DNA of 64,000 nt from assembly GCA_964619065.1 (NCBI GenBank), contig CAZUCC010000001.1:1-64000 (forward strand), in the 5' to 3' direction. The stretch is from JANXUC01 sp964619065. GTDB taxonomy: Bacteria; Acidobacteriota; Terriglobia; Terriglobales; Acidobacteriaceae. Of the stretch, positions 52,262 to 60,957 are shown piece after piece (the stretch's first letter is position 1; each line of letters starts with the position of its first letter). The position numbers and the translations under genes are program-made. The notes beneath the pieces were generated by a model, which was not told the DNA's origin, ran no database searches, and saw only the letters and a list, made by a program, of their open reading frames with translations.

Positions 52262-52445
52262 GGCACGGCTCCAGCGCGTGTATTCCCTCAGGGGTTATCG
52301 GCAGTCTGCGAGGGGAGCTTGAGGGGCCGCCCCATTTCCTGAATCTGGGAACGGCTTGGCATGACAGCCACGGGCAAGCTCATATGCCCATAGGATCGAT
52401 ACTAAAAGGGAAATTGCCGCGTAGAATTGTGTCCTTAGGCAAGCT

Positions 52446-53348
52446 ATGGCCAACTTACGATTCGTAGTATCTCTGACCAACAACGATAACGACTACCAGA
52501 TCGAGCAGGCTACGGCAGCCCGAGAGGCAGCCCGGCGGCTGGGCGTGGACGTCGAAATTGTCCATGCCAACAATGATTCCGTGGAGCAAAGCCAGCAGAT
52601 TCTAAAGTTCATTCAGTCCTCGTCCGCAGGAAAGCGGCCCGACGCGATCGTAGTGGAGCCGCTGGGCACGCCTCTACCCCAGGCGGCCCGCGCCGCAGCC
52701 GCAGCCGGGATTGGGTGGGCTCTGCTCAACCGGGAAGCCGATTACATCGCCGAGCTTCGTAAAACCTGCAAAGCGCCGATGTTCGCCATCAGTTCAGACC
52801 ACGAAGAGATCGGACGGATCCAGGGACGCCAGTTTGGGGCTCTGCTCCCTCGCGGCGGGATAGTCCTGTACATCCAGGGCGCGGGGGAAGCTGCCGCCGG
52901 ACGGACTCGGGGCATGCTGGCGACCAAGCCAGCGAATATCCAAACCAGGATGCTGAGAGGAAACTGGACAGAGACCAGTGCGGAGAAAGCGGTGAATTCC
53001 TGGTTGCGCCTATCGACTTCCAGGGATGAGCACATTGACGTGGTGGGAGCTCAAGATGATTCCATGGCCATGGGCGCGCGCAAGGCGTTCGAGGAGCAAT
53101 CCAGCGGGGTGGAACGGGCAAAATGGCTGAACCTGTTGTTCACGGGCTGCGACGGGCTACCCCAGACGGGACAGTCCTGGGTCCGCAGTGGCCTGCTCAA
53201 AGCGACTGTGGTCGTGCCTGCGAATACGGGTCTTGCCCTGGAGCTGTTGGTCAAGGCAATTCGCACTGGCGCCATGCCACCGGAGCTTGCTTTTACAGCA
53301 GTTACATCTTTCCCAAGCATCGAAGCGCTGGCGGCCGGTAAGAAGTAA
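52446..53348 (+). CDS. Cytosolic periplasmic-binding-protein-like sugar-binding protein
   Basis: A 300-residue protein with the Peripla_BP_4 fold pattern (Phe-Val-Val-Ser-Leu-Thr-Asn-Asn at the N-terminus, Asp-Ala-Ile-Val-Val-Glu-Pro-Leu-Gly, Val-Gly-Ala-Gln-Asp-Asp-Ser-Met-Ala-Met-Gly-Ala). Unusually, there is no signal peptide, no helix-turn-helix and no ABC transporter nearby, so it may act as a cytosolic ligand binder or be a reassigned fold. The ATG start is well placed. Confidence 0.75.
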   Translation: MANLRFVVSLTNNDNDYQIEQATAAREAARRLGVDVEIVHANNDSVEQSQQILKFIQSSSAGKRPDAIVVEPLGTPLPQAARAAAAAGIGWALLNREADYIAELRKTCKAPMFAISSDHEEIGRIQGRQFGALLPRGGIVLYIQGAGEAAAGRTRGMLATKPANIQTRMLRGNWTETSAEKAVNSWLRLSTSRDEHIDVVGAQDDSMAMGARKAFEEQSSGVERAKWLNLLFTGCDGLPQTGQSWVRSGLLKATVVVPANTGLALELLVKAIRTGAMPPELAFTAVTSFPSIEALAAGKK

Positions 53349-53385
53349 TCCTGTTGCCATGGAACCATAGACTCAAGCTAGTACA

Positions 53386-53462
53386 TGGTGGGCAGTGCAG
53401 GGCTCGAACCTGCGACCTCCTGCTTGTAAGGCAGGCGCTCTAACCAACTGAGCTAACCGCCC
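53386..53462 (-). tRNA. tRNA-Val (anticodon TAC)
   Basis: On the minus strand the cloverleaf is complete: acceptor GGGCGGT/ACTGCCC, D-arm GCTC/GAGC, anticodon stem CCTGC/GCAGG with loop CTTACAA (anticodon TAC), and a T-arm of GCAGG/CCTGC with TTCGAGC. The discriminator A and a genome-encoded CCA follow. Confidence 0.98.
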
Positions 53463-53546
53463 CTCAGTGTTTCGAGTATACGGGAGCTGCGGAGTCGGAG
53501 CAAAGGCAAGAACGGTACCTGTTCATCCTCCCTGCTAGACTGGCGC

Positions 53547-54437
53547 GTGCGGCGTCTCATCATCAATGCGGATGACTTCGGGCTGACCTCGGGCGTGAAC
53601 CGTGCCATCGTGGAGTGTCACAAGCGAGGCGTGGTGACTTCCACCACGCTGATGGCAACGGGTGCTGCGCTGGCGGACGCCGCCGGGTTATCCGTAGACC
53701 TGCCGAAGCTGAGCGTGGGATGCCACGTGGTGCTGGTGGATGGCGTGCCCTTGCTGCCAGCCAATGAAGTTCGCTCGCTGGCCTGCGCGAAAGAAGGGAC
53801 TGCGTTCTCCTCCACTCTGGGTAGCTTTCTGCAGCGCGTTGCAACCGGGAGGTTCGCGGAAGAAGAGATCGAAGCCGAGGCCACCGCGCAATTCCAGAAA
53901 CTGCAAGGCGTGGGCATAACGATCAGTCATTTCGATTCCCACAAACATACGCACATATTCCCGACCGTGCTACGTCCTCTGCTGCGGGCGGCGCGGACTT
54001 GTGGAATTCGCGCATTGCGGAATCCATTTGTACCCTCTCGTCCGCTGGCCTTTGAGGAATTGCGCGGGCGGCCGTTTTTATGGAAGCGATACTTGCAGGT
54101 GCGAGCGCTGCGGCGGTTCCTCCCTGCTTTCCATGAGCTGGTTGCGGAACATGGCATGGTTACAACGGATGGGTGCCTGGGAGTGATGGAGACGGGATTT
54201 CTGGATGAGAAGTTGTTGTCTGCAATAGTTCGAGCGATTTCCGAGGCACTGCCCGAGGGTACGTGGGAACTGGTGTGCCACCCTGGCTACAACGATGCGG
54301 GGTTAACGGAAATACGTACTCGCCTGCGGGAGTCGCGGGAACTGGAGTTGCGGGTGCTGACGTCGGATGCGGCGCGAGAGACATTGGAAAAAAGCGGCGT
54401 GCAATTGATTTCGTATCGAGAGTTCGCAGGTGGGTAA
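53547..54437 (+). CDS. ChbG/HpnK family polysaccharide or hopanoid-linked deacetylase
   Basis: A 296-residue YdjC-like deacetylase starting at GTG 53547. Metal and catalytic motifs are visible: Ile-Ile-Asn-Ala-Asp-Asp-Phe-Gly at the N-terminus, Val-Gly-Cys-His, Phe-Asp-Ser-His-Lys-His-Thr-His and Val-Cys-His-Pro-Gly. ChbG removes acetyl from chitooligosaccharides; HpnK relatives occur in hopanoid loci. No hpn or chb gene is adjacent, so the substrate is open. bshA lies about 1 kb further on. Confidence 0.87.
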   Translation: MRRLIINADDFGLTSGVNRAIVECHKRGVVTSTTLMATGAALADAAGLSVDLPKLSVGCHVVLVDGVPLLPANEVRSLACAKEGTAFSSTLGSFLQRVATGRFAEEEIEAEATAQFQKLQGVGITISHFDSHKHTHIFPTVLRPLLRAARTCGIRALRNPFVPSRPLAFEELRGRPFLWKRYLQVRALRRFLPAFHELVAEHGMVTTDGCLGVMETGFLDEKLLSAIVRAISEALPEGTWELVCHPGYNDAGLTEIRTRLRESRELELRVLTSDAARETLEKSGVQLISYREFAGG

Positions 54438-54520
54438 AGAGCCGGGGTGACGTTGGTGTATTGGCCTTTGGGGAACTGTCCTTTAGGGTGACGTTGCGAT
54501 TACTCTGACCTTGCACTGCC

Positions 54521-55213
54521 ATGAATGCACAAAACAGTTCGGGCGTTTCGCCGGATCTACCAGTCCGTGTTTGGGGCATGACCCAGGAAGGCCGTCCCTT
54601 TTTCCAACAAGCACGTGCGATTTCCATCAGCGCTTCAGGCGCACTTCTGAGCCAGATCGATTGCGTTCTGACGCCAGGCGAAGTAATTGGTGTGCAGTAC
54701 GGCAGCAAAAAAGCGCGATGCCGTGTGCTATCGGTACAAAGCGCCAGCCCAACGGAGAAAGCACGCGCGGAAGTGCAACTGTTGGAAGGACAAGGCTGTC
54801 CCTGGCCGGACGAGCTTTCAGCCGAGCAGGTTGCCGCCGATCCTGCGGTGATCAAATCCCGCCGGCGGTATTCGCGACACAAGATTTTTTTCAATATGGA
54901 GATGTCCGACGAGCGCGTAAATACTCCCATCCGCGTTCGCGCCACAGATATTAGCGCTAATGGATGTTACGTAGAAACCATGTTGCCCCTGGCGACGGGC
55001 ACTATTCTGCGCGTGGAATTCTGGATTGATTCAGAAAAGATTTCCACCACAGGCATGGTGCGGACCAAAGATCCCGGGGTTGGGATGGGCATCGAATTCA
55101 CGGGTTTGACGCCGTCGGCCCAGCAGCGCTTTCAAACATTTTTGGATGGTCTTGGCGAAACCTCGAGCGGGTTTGCAGGTTCAGCGGACGCTAACGCCCA
55201 AGGCGCCGGTTAA
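54521..55213 (+). CDS. PilZ-domain protein
   Basis: A 230-residue cytosolic protein with two PilZ-like halves. The second (about 112-215) has the c-di-GMP motif Arg-Arg-Arg-Tyr-Ser-Arg-His and Asp-Ile-Ser-Ala-Asn-Gly-Cys-Tyr-Val-Glu-Thr. The first (about 15-100) has Ile-Ser-Ile-Ser-Ala-Ser-Gly-Ala-Leu-Leu but not a clear Arg-x3-Arg. It is probably a c-di-GMP effector. It is separate from the larger PilZ gene at 47 kb. Confidence 0.8.
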   Translation: MNAQNSSGVSPDLPVRVWGMTQEGRPFFQQARAISISASGALLSQIDCVLTPGEVIGVQYGSKKARCRVLSVQSASPTEKARAEVQLLEGQGCPWPDELSAEQVAADPAVIKSRRRYSRHKIFFNMEMSDERVNTPIRVRATDISANGCYVETMLPLATGTILRVEFWIDSEKISTTGMVRTKDPGVGMGIEFTGLTPSAQQRFQTFLDGLGETSSGFAGSADANAQGAG

Positions 55214-55435
55214 GCTGGCTGCGAGCTCCATTCGCTGCGACGCCAAGCGGCGGCCGTTGAACGCAACCCTCCACGACTCCTTCATACCACTTTCACTGCA
55301 CAGTCTTCGATTGTTGATTGTTGGACTGTTGATGGTTCACCAACAATTCATCCCACAATCTGAATCCCATAGCTTGGACATCTCATCTAGCTTGAAGATT
55401 GGCTGAATTGCGCGACCAGCGCCCGGGCTTCCTTG

Positions 55436-56578
55436 ATGAAGATCGGCATTACCTGTTATCCAACGTATGGCGGGAGTGGTGTGGTTGCCACCGAGCTCGG
55501 TCTTGAGCTGGCGCAGCGCGGACACGAAATCCACTTTATTTCTTATGCGCAACCCATCCGGCTGATGACGCCACAGCCGAACATTCACTATCACGAAGTG
55601 GAAGTATCGCGTTATCCCCTGTTTGAGTATCCGCCGTACGACCTGGCCTTGGCCACGCGCATGGCGGAGGTGGCGGAGCTCTATGACCTGGACCTGCTGC
55701 ACGTGCACTACGCGATTCCGCATTCTGTGAGTGCATTGCTGGCGCGACAGATGCTGGCAGCAGCTCCGCGCAAACGCAAGCTGCCGTTTGTGACCACGCT
55801 CCACGGAACGGACATTACGCTAGTCGGGCTCGACCGCTCATATCTGCCGATCACGCGCTATTCCATCGAGCAAAGCGACGGCGTGACGGCCATTTCGAAA
55901 TATCTGAGGGATCGCACCCACAGTGTTTTCGATATCAAGAATTCGATCGAGGTGATTTACAACTTCGTGAATTGTGAGTTGTACGCGCGCGGCGCCAGGG
56001 TAGCCGAGCAACGGTTGGAGTATGCCGAACCGAACGAGAAGATCCTGGTGCATCTTTCCAACTTCCGTCCGGTGAAGCGGCTAACGGATGTGATTGAGAT
56101 TTTCGATTTGGTGCGGCAAGAAGTTCCCAGCAAGCTGCTACTGATTGGGGATGGCCCGGACCGCTCGCAAGCGGAGTGGCTGGCGGTACAAAAGGGGATC
56201 CACGAGCGCGTTCTATTTTTGGGAAAGCAAGATCGTATACGCGAAAAGCTGGCCCTGGCCGACATCATGCTGCTACCCAGCGATTTGGAGTCGTTTGGCT
56301 TGGCGGCGTTGGAGGCGATGGCATGTGAGGTAGTGCCGATCGCGACGCGCGTGGGCGGCGTGCCAGAGGTGGTGGATCATGGACGGACGGGATTCCTGTC
56401 CAATGTTGGCGATGTCAAGGACATGGCACGCCACGCCATCGACTTGTTGAAGGATCCAGAGTTGCTCCAGGGCATGGCGACGGCGGCCCGCGAAGTAGCG
56501 CTGACGCGATTCTGTTCGAGCAAAATCATTCCGCAATATGAAGAGTTTTACCGGCGCGTGCTGGAAAAGGCTTCCTGA
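55436..56578 (+). CDS. bshA: BshA glycosyltransferase (bacillithiol synthesis)
   Basis: A 380-residue GT4 enzyme that joins UDP-GlcNAc to L-malate, the first step of bacillithiol synthesis. The N-terminus Lys-Ile-Gly-Ile-Thr-Cys-Tyr-Pro-Thr-Tyr-Gly-Gly-Ser-Gly-Val and Thr-Leu-His-Gly-Thr-Asp-Ile-Thr are BshA features. The retaining-transferase motif is Glu-Ser-Phe-Gly-Leu-Ala-Ala-Leu-Glu. bshB and bshC are not adjacent. Its 3' end overlaps the convergent LytS-type kinase gene by 31 bp. Confidence 0.9.
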   Translation: MKIGITCYPTYGGSGVVATELGLELAQRGHEIHFISYAQPIRLMTPQPNIHYHEVEVSRYPLFEYPPYDLALATRMAEVAELYDLDLLHVHYAIPHSVSALLARQMLAAAPRKRKLPFVTTLHGTDITLVGLDRSYLPITRYSIEQSDGVTAISKYLRDRTHSVFDIKNSIEVIYNFVNCELYARGARVAEQRLEYAEPNEKILVHLSNFRPVKRLTDVIEIFDLVRQEVPSKLLLIGDGPDRSQAEWLAVQKGIHERVLFLGKQDRIREKLALADIMLLPSDLESFGLAALEAMACEVVPIATRVGGVPEVVDHGRTGFLSNVGDVKDMARHAIDLLKDPELLQGMATAAREVALTRFCSSKIIPQYEEFYRRVLEKAS

Positions 56579-57894
56579 AGCTGATTCGCGCTATCGGGGT
56601 GCAGGCGCGGCAATACGATCTGCACAATAGTCCCCATCTCTGGGTGACTATTCACTTTTATGCTGGCAGCATCGTTGTAAAGAACCTTGAGCCTTTCAGC
56701 GATGTTGGCCATGCCGATGCCTGCGCCGGCGATCTCGCCTAATTTCTGAGACTGTTGCGAGGCGCTCATTCCGACGCCGTCATCTTCTACTTCCAGAGTA
56801 AGTCGATTCTCCGTGAGACGGCTGCGGATGCGGATAGTGCCGCCTTCAACCTTGGGCGCAAGACCGTGCTTGATGCAATTCTCCACCAGCGGCTGCAGGA
56901 GCATGCTGGGCACCATCAAATCAAGCGAGGAGGGGTCAAGATTCTCGAAGACCTTAAGCTTTTCGCGCCCGAAACGAACAACTTCGATGTCGAGGTAGTC
57001 GTCGATGAAGGCGAGTTCTTCCCGCAGGGGAACGAAGGTTTCCGTGCTGCGCATCAGACGCCGAAGAATATTCGCGAGCTTGATGATCATGTCACGGGCC
57101 GTATCCGGGTCGACGCGAACGAGAGAGGAGACGGAATTGAAGGTATTGAAAAGGAATGGGGGATTGATCTGGTTTTGCAAAGCCTCCATGCGGGCTTGAA
57201 GAAGGAGGCGCTCCTGCTCTTCGAGCTTGATCTGGATGCGAACCCCGTTCCATATTTTTAACCATGTACCGATGACAACGATGGAAGTCGTGTAGATAAG
57301 AACTTTGAGCCACAGCGGGCCACCGCGGAGGTTAAAGATTGAGTGCGGGGCGAAATGTGCGACCTCTGAGCGAAGGGCGCGCAGGCCAGCGATGCTCAGA
57401 AAGAAAACAATTTGCCAGTCGAAGAGGCGCGGCTTGGGGAAGTTGCGGCGAATCCAGCGATAGATGCTGAGGTCAACGAAGGGCGAGAAGTACCAGATTT
57501 CTTCCCGGTCGGTGGACCAAGCGCGAAGCTGGCCAGCGACAAGTCCCGCGAGCAGGTTAAACGGCAGCGTGGCCCACTCCCCGTGGAGAAGCGCTGGTAA
57601 AGCGAGCAGAGCACCACCAACGCATCCCGTGACGCGCCCGGCGATCACTCCGAGAACAAGCGTGGTTTCCAAGGAGAGATCGGCCGCCACAAAGTTGGTA
57701 ACCGTGCGAATCCAGACGCCCGCCGCCATGGGAAGACAGACCCAAAGCATGAGGTCCATTTTCTGCTGGAGGGTGCGTTCTTCGCGGAAAAGGAGCGACT
57801 TGAATTTGACCGAGCGAATGAGTGCGCTCGATACCGCCGCCGCCACACCCAGCATGACGAGGAGATAGATGGAGATGAGGCGCGGGTCCAACAT
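56548..57894 (-). CDS. LytS-type sensor histidine kinase with atypical phosphorylation box
   Basis: A 448-residue membrane kinase. The N-terminal region (about 1-220) has about six hydrophobic segments of the 5TM-LYT type. A short linker leads to a HisK domain (about 230-330) and an HATPase_c domain (about 335-435, with Val-Glu-Asn-Cys-Ile-Lys-His-Gly and Asp-Asp-Gly-Val-Gly-Met and Gly-Ile-Gly-Met). The usual phospho-acceptor Asn-Pro-His-Phe reads Asn244-Pro245-Pro246-Phe247, so the His is missing. No response-regulator gene adjoins. Confidence 0.88.
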   Translation of the reverse strand: MLDPRLISIYLLVMLGVAAAVSSALIRSVKFKSLLFREERTLQQKMDLMLWVCLPMAAGVWIRTVTNFVAADLSLETTLVLGVIAGRVTGCVGGALLALPALLHGEWATLPFNLLAGLVAGQLRAWSTDREEIWYFSPFVDLSIYRWIRRNFPKPRLFDWQIVFFLSIAGLRALRSEVAHFAPHSIFNLRGGPLWLKVLIYTTSIVVIGTWLKIWNGVRIQIKLEEQERLLLQARMEALQNQINPPFLFNTFNSVSSLVRVDPDTARDMIIKLANILRRLMRSTETFVPLREELAFIDDYLDIEVVRFGREKLKVFENLDPSSLDLMVPSMLLQPLVENCIKHGLAPKVEGGTIRIRSRLTENRLTLEVEDDGVGMSASQQSQKLGEIAGAGIGMANIAERLKVLYNDAASIKVNSHPEMGTIVQIVLPRLHPDSANQLQEAFSSTRR

Positions 57895-57937
57895 CGGAAT
57901 GGAGCTAGGTTAGCACGTTGGGGGTGGAGCTTCGCTC

Positions 57938-58207
57938 TTAGTACGGTCCGATGATTCCGCCGATTTGGCGGGACTGCGGAAGCGCAGGTCGTTGTGGCTC
58001 TGCTTTTTCCCCCACCGCTGCCAAGATGGCGCGTGCAAATTTTGCGGCATCCGCGGCAGGCAGGAATACCTCGGAACTGCGCCCCGAGACCTTGGCAAGC
58101 GTGACGCCGATGGCCTCTTCCCCAGGTCGAACTGTCTCGGATCGAACTATGGCCACGCTTTCGCCTGCGTGGGGATCAACAAACTGGATGGAAACGGTTT
58201 TAGTCAT
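57938..58207 (-). CDS. Small protein of unknown function (89 aa)
   Basis: An 89-residue cytosolic protein starting Met-Thr-Lys-Thr-Val-Ser-Ile-Gln-Phe. An alternating beta/alpha region (Glu-Ser-Val-Ala-Ile-Val-Arg then Ala-Ala-Lys-Phe-Ala-Arg-Ala-Ile-Leu) is followed by a Pro/Gln-rich tail. No family was recognised. It sits 26 bp after the TPR gene and is likely co-transcribed with it. The ATG at 58207 has a weak GAAGA site. Confidence 0.6.
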   Translation of the reverse strand: MTKTVSIQFVDPHAGESVAIVRSETVRPGEEAIGVTLAKVSGRSSEVFLPAADAAKFARAILAAVGEKAEPQRPALPQSRQIGGIIGPY

Positions 58208-58233
58208 AAAATATTCTTCAATTATGCCGGAAA

Positions 58234-58974
58234 TCAGGCGGGAAGACGTTTGAGAATCTGGGCCGCTTTGCGAAACCATGGGCGTTCACGGCGTTTCTGG
58301 TAGGCCGGCATGGCAGGCTTTTTGGCGAGGACTTTCTGTGCCACTTCGCGGGCCTCGGCGGTGCGCCCCTGACCAGCGAGGAAGGCGGAATAATTGATGT
58401 AGGTTTCCGAAAGTGTGGAGGTTACGAGAACCTCGCGAAACAGGGCGTCCGCCTTTTCGGGTTGGCCGGTATTGGCATAGGCGTGGGCGAGCAGCGCGGC
58501 GGCGCGCTGGAAATCGTATTTGCGATCCCGGCTTATCACTCGTTCCAGGTCCGGCACTGCAGCGGCAAAATCGTTGAGCGCCAGAGCGCACTGTCCCCGG
58601 CGGTAAAACGGGTCAGGTGAATCGGTGCGGACAGTGATGGCCTTGTCGAAGCACTCGCGCGCCTGCTCATATTTCTCTTCCTCTTGATAGAGGCCGGCGA
58701 GCTCCTCGTAGTTTCCAGCGGAAGGATTGTCGAGAAGAATGGCTTGCAACTCGCGAATACGTTTGCGGCGGGGAAACACCTGCAATGTACCGCGCAGCAG
58801 GCCAAGATCAGGGATCAGCTCGGCGCCGATGTACACCAGCGCACCCAGCCAGCTGCCAAAAAGGATGATGTAAATCCAATACGTATTAGGCCGACGCCGA
58901 ATGAAGTGGAGAATCGCCATGCCTTGCAGCAGCATTCCCCACCAGGTGAATCCGTGACTGAGCATCGGAATCAT
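58234..58974 (-). CDS. Membrane-anchored TPR protein
   Basis: A 246-residue protein. Residues about 1-60 hold two hydrophobic segments (the second Ile-Tyr-Ile-Ile-Leu-Phe-Gly-Ser-Trp-Leu). Residues 80-240 form several TPRs (Ala-Gly-Leu-Tyr-Gln-Glu-Glu, Tyr-Glu-Gln-Ala-Arg-Glu-Cys-Phe-Asp-Lys, Ala-Glu-Ala-Arg-Glu-Val-Ala). It is likely a scaffold at the inner membrane. The small gene downstream on the same strand may work with it. Confidence 0.78.
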   Translation of the reverse strand: MIPMLSHGFTWWGMLLQGMAILHFIRRRPNTYWIYIILFGSWLGALVYIGAELIPDLGLLRGTLQVFPRRKRIRELQAILLDNPSAGNYEELAGLYQEEEKYEQARECFDKAITVRTDSPDPFYRRGQCALALNDFAAAVPDLERVISRDRKYDFQRAAALLAHAYANTGQPEKADALFREVLVTSTLSETYINYSAFLAGQGRTAEAREVAQKVLAKKPAMPAYQKRRERPWFRKAAQILKRLPA

Positions 58975-59050
58975 AAGAGATCAGCGCAATATATCATGGC
59001 TACTCATAGCCAGAAACGTGACTTCCGTGAGATGACCTGGGTGGGGCTGA

Positions 59051-59926
59051 ATGCTAAACTCTTCTATGGCATTACTTCCCATCCGACTTTTGGCCGTCGA
59101 CATTGATGGCACTCTGCTGAACCCCCAGTTTCAAATTTCCCCCGACGATATTGCGGCCTTGCAACGAGCGCACACTATGGGCGTGGAGATCGTGGTTGCT
59201 ACTGGACGACGGCATCAGTTTGCGCTGCCCATCGCGCGCAAGCTGGGCGTGGATCTGTGCTTGATCAGCTCGAACGGAGCGGTCACACGGTCGTTGACGG
59301 GAGAACGGTTTCATCGTGACTTGCTTCCCGTCGAGACTTGCCGCGAGATGTGCGCGGCGATGAATGAATTCCGCGGACACCTGGTCGTCACCTTTGACAA
59401 GGAAACTAAGGGCACTCTGGTGCTGGAGCGTATGGACGAGCTCAACGCAAGCATCCGCCGCTGGCTGGAGACGAATCTGGAATTCATCGAGTTTGTGGTA
59501 CCGGTGGAAAATGCTCTGGTAGAAGATCCGGTGCAAGCCATGTACTGCGGGACACTGGCCCGAATGGAGCAAGTACAGCGGGCGCTCGATGTAAGCGGTG
59601 TAAGGCACCGGGTAAACGTTCTGAAGACAGAATATCCGGAGCGCGACCTTTGCATGGTGGATATCCTCAATCAAGGATGCTCCAAGGGACATGCACTGGA
59701 GCGATGGGCAAACCACCGGGGAATTCCGCGCGAGCAGGTGATGGCCATTGGAGATAACTACAACGATGTCGAAATGCTGGAGTACGCGGGCGTTCCGGTA
59801 ATCATGGGTAATGCCTCGGAAGAGCTGCGCGGCAACGGATGGAAAGTGACCTTGCCCAATAGCCAGAGCGGTGTTGCGGCAGCTTTGGAGGATGTGCTGT
59901 TTGGAAGTGAAGTGTCTGTCTCATGA
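59051..59926 (+). CDS. Cof-type HAD-IIB sugar phosphatase
   Basis: A 291-residue cytosolic HAD hydrolase. The N-terminal motif Ala-Val-Asp-Ile-Asp-Gly-Thr-Leu-Leu carries the nucleophile Asp. Later come Val-Ala-Thr-Gly-Arg (motif II region), Lys-Gly-His-Ala-Leu (motif III) and Gly-Asp-Asn-Tyr-Asn-Asp (motif IV). A type IIB cap lies between motifs II and III. It dephosphorylates sugar or cofactor phosphates; the substrate is not known. Confidence 0.9.
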   Translation: MLNSSMALLPIRLLAVDIDGTLLNPQFQISPDDIAALQRAHTMGVEIVVATGRRHQFALPIARKLGVDLCLISSNGAVTRSLTGERFHRDLLPVETCREMCAAMNEFRGHLVVTFDKETKGTLVLERMDELNASIRRWLETNLEFIEFVVPVENALVEDPVQAMYCGTLARMEQVQRALDVSGVRHRVNVLKTEYPERDLCMVDILNQGCSKGHALERWANHRGIPREQVMAIGDNYNDVEMLEYAGVPVIMGNASEELRGNGWKVTLPNSQSGVAAALEDVLFGSEVSVS

Positions 59927-60064
59927 GAGTGACGAGAGACATGGGCATCCATCGAAACAGCCGTACTAACGGACAGCGGACACATGTCCTCCTGATACCC
60001 TGATGTGGGGTGACATGAGACTGAATCTGGGCTACCTTGAGATCAACGGCTTCGCTTCAACGAC

Positions 60065-60841
60065 ATGAGATTCTGGCGGCAACTCGCGGTGATCTCCCTG
60101 CTCTCAGCTACGAGCGTAGCGGCGGATATTGCAGTCCTGCGGAACGGTTTCACCATCCGGCACGAGAGTCGCGAGCAGATCGGAGAATCCACACGGCTTT
60201 ATACGTCCGCGGATAAAGCAAGTTTCGTGGACATCCCCACTGCGGATGTGGAACGATTCGAGAAGGACGACACTCCGCCTCCTCCCGCAGCTTCGAGTCC
60301 CGCAGCGTCCAATACATCGTCTCCCGAGGCCGTAACTGACGCCATCGGCTCGGCCAGCAATCATTATCGACTCGACCCCGACTTTGTGAACAGCGTCGTG
60401 TCGGCGGAGAGCGGGTTCAATCCTCACGCAGTGTCCCGCAAGGGGGCGCAGGGATTAATGCAGCTGATGCCGCAGACCGCTTCACAACTAGGGGTGGACA
60501 ATCCTTTCGATCCAGCGAAGAACGCCGAAGGCGGAACCCACTATTTGCGCATCTTGCTGGAGCGCTTCAACTTCGACGTAGCCAAAGCGCTGGCAGCCTA
60601 CAATGCCGGGCCCACGCGCGTGGAGCAACACCACGGAGTACCGCCCTATCGTGAAACGCGCAAGTATGTTGCGCGCATCATTCGCGATTACAACCGGAAA
60701 AAACTGGAACAGGAAAAGCTCTCCGCACACAACGCAGCCTCTCCGAAAGCGCCGCTCCAGAAGCCTGTACGGCATCTCCCCGCCAATGCCAAAAAAGTGG
60801 CGGCGGCTCCCTTGAAAACCGCTGCAAACGGCGGTTACTAA
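60065..60841 (+). CDS. Secreted SLT-type lytic transglycosylase
   Basis: A 258-residue exported enzyme. A signal peptide (about 1-20) is followed by a short N-terminal domain, a Pro/Ser/Ala linker (about 70-90) and an SLT domain (about 92-205) with catalytic Glu115 in Ser-Ala-Glu-Ser-Gly-Phe-Asn-Pro, Gly-Leu-Met-Gln-Leu-Met-Pro and Ala-Ala-Tyr-Asn-Ala-Gly-Pro. It cleaves peptidoglycan glycan strands. The C-terminus is a Lys/Ala-rich tail. Confidence 0.92.
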   Translation: MRFWRQLAVISLLSATSVAADIAVLRNGFTIRHESREQIGESTRLYTSADKASFVDIPTADVERFEKDDTPPPPAASSPAASNTSSPEAVTDAIGSASNHYRLDPDFVNSVVSAESGFNPHAVSRKGAQGLMQLMPQTASQLGVDNPFDPAKNAEGGTHYLRILLERFNFDVAKALAAYNAGPTRVEQHHGVPPYRETRKYVARIIRDYNRKKLEQEKLSAHNAASPKAPLQKPVRHLPANAKKVAAAPLKTAANGGY

Positions 60842-60957
60842 ACGGAATCCTTTGGTCAATAAGCGGTTAAAACGCCGCGCGTCGCGTTGACCGGGGCGGT
60901 GCAGTCCTATACCTTGGCAGATGGGCAGCTCGCACAGGCGGGCTGGCCTCTTTGCTC

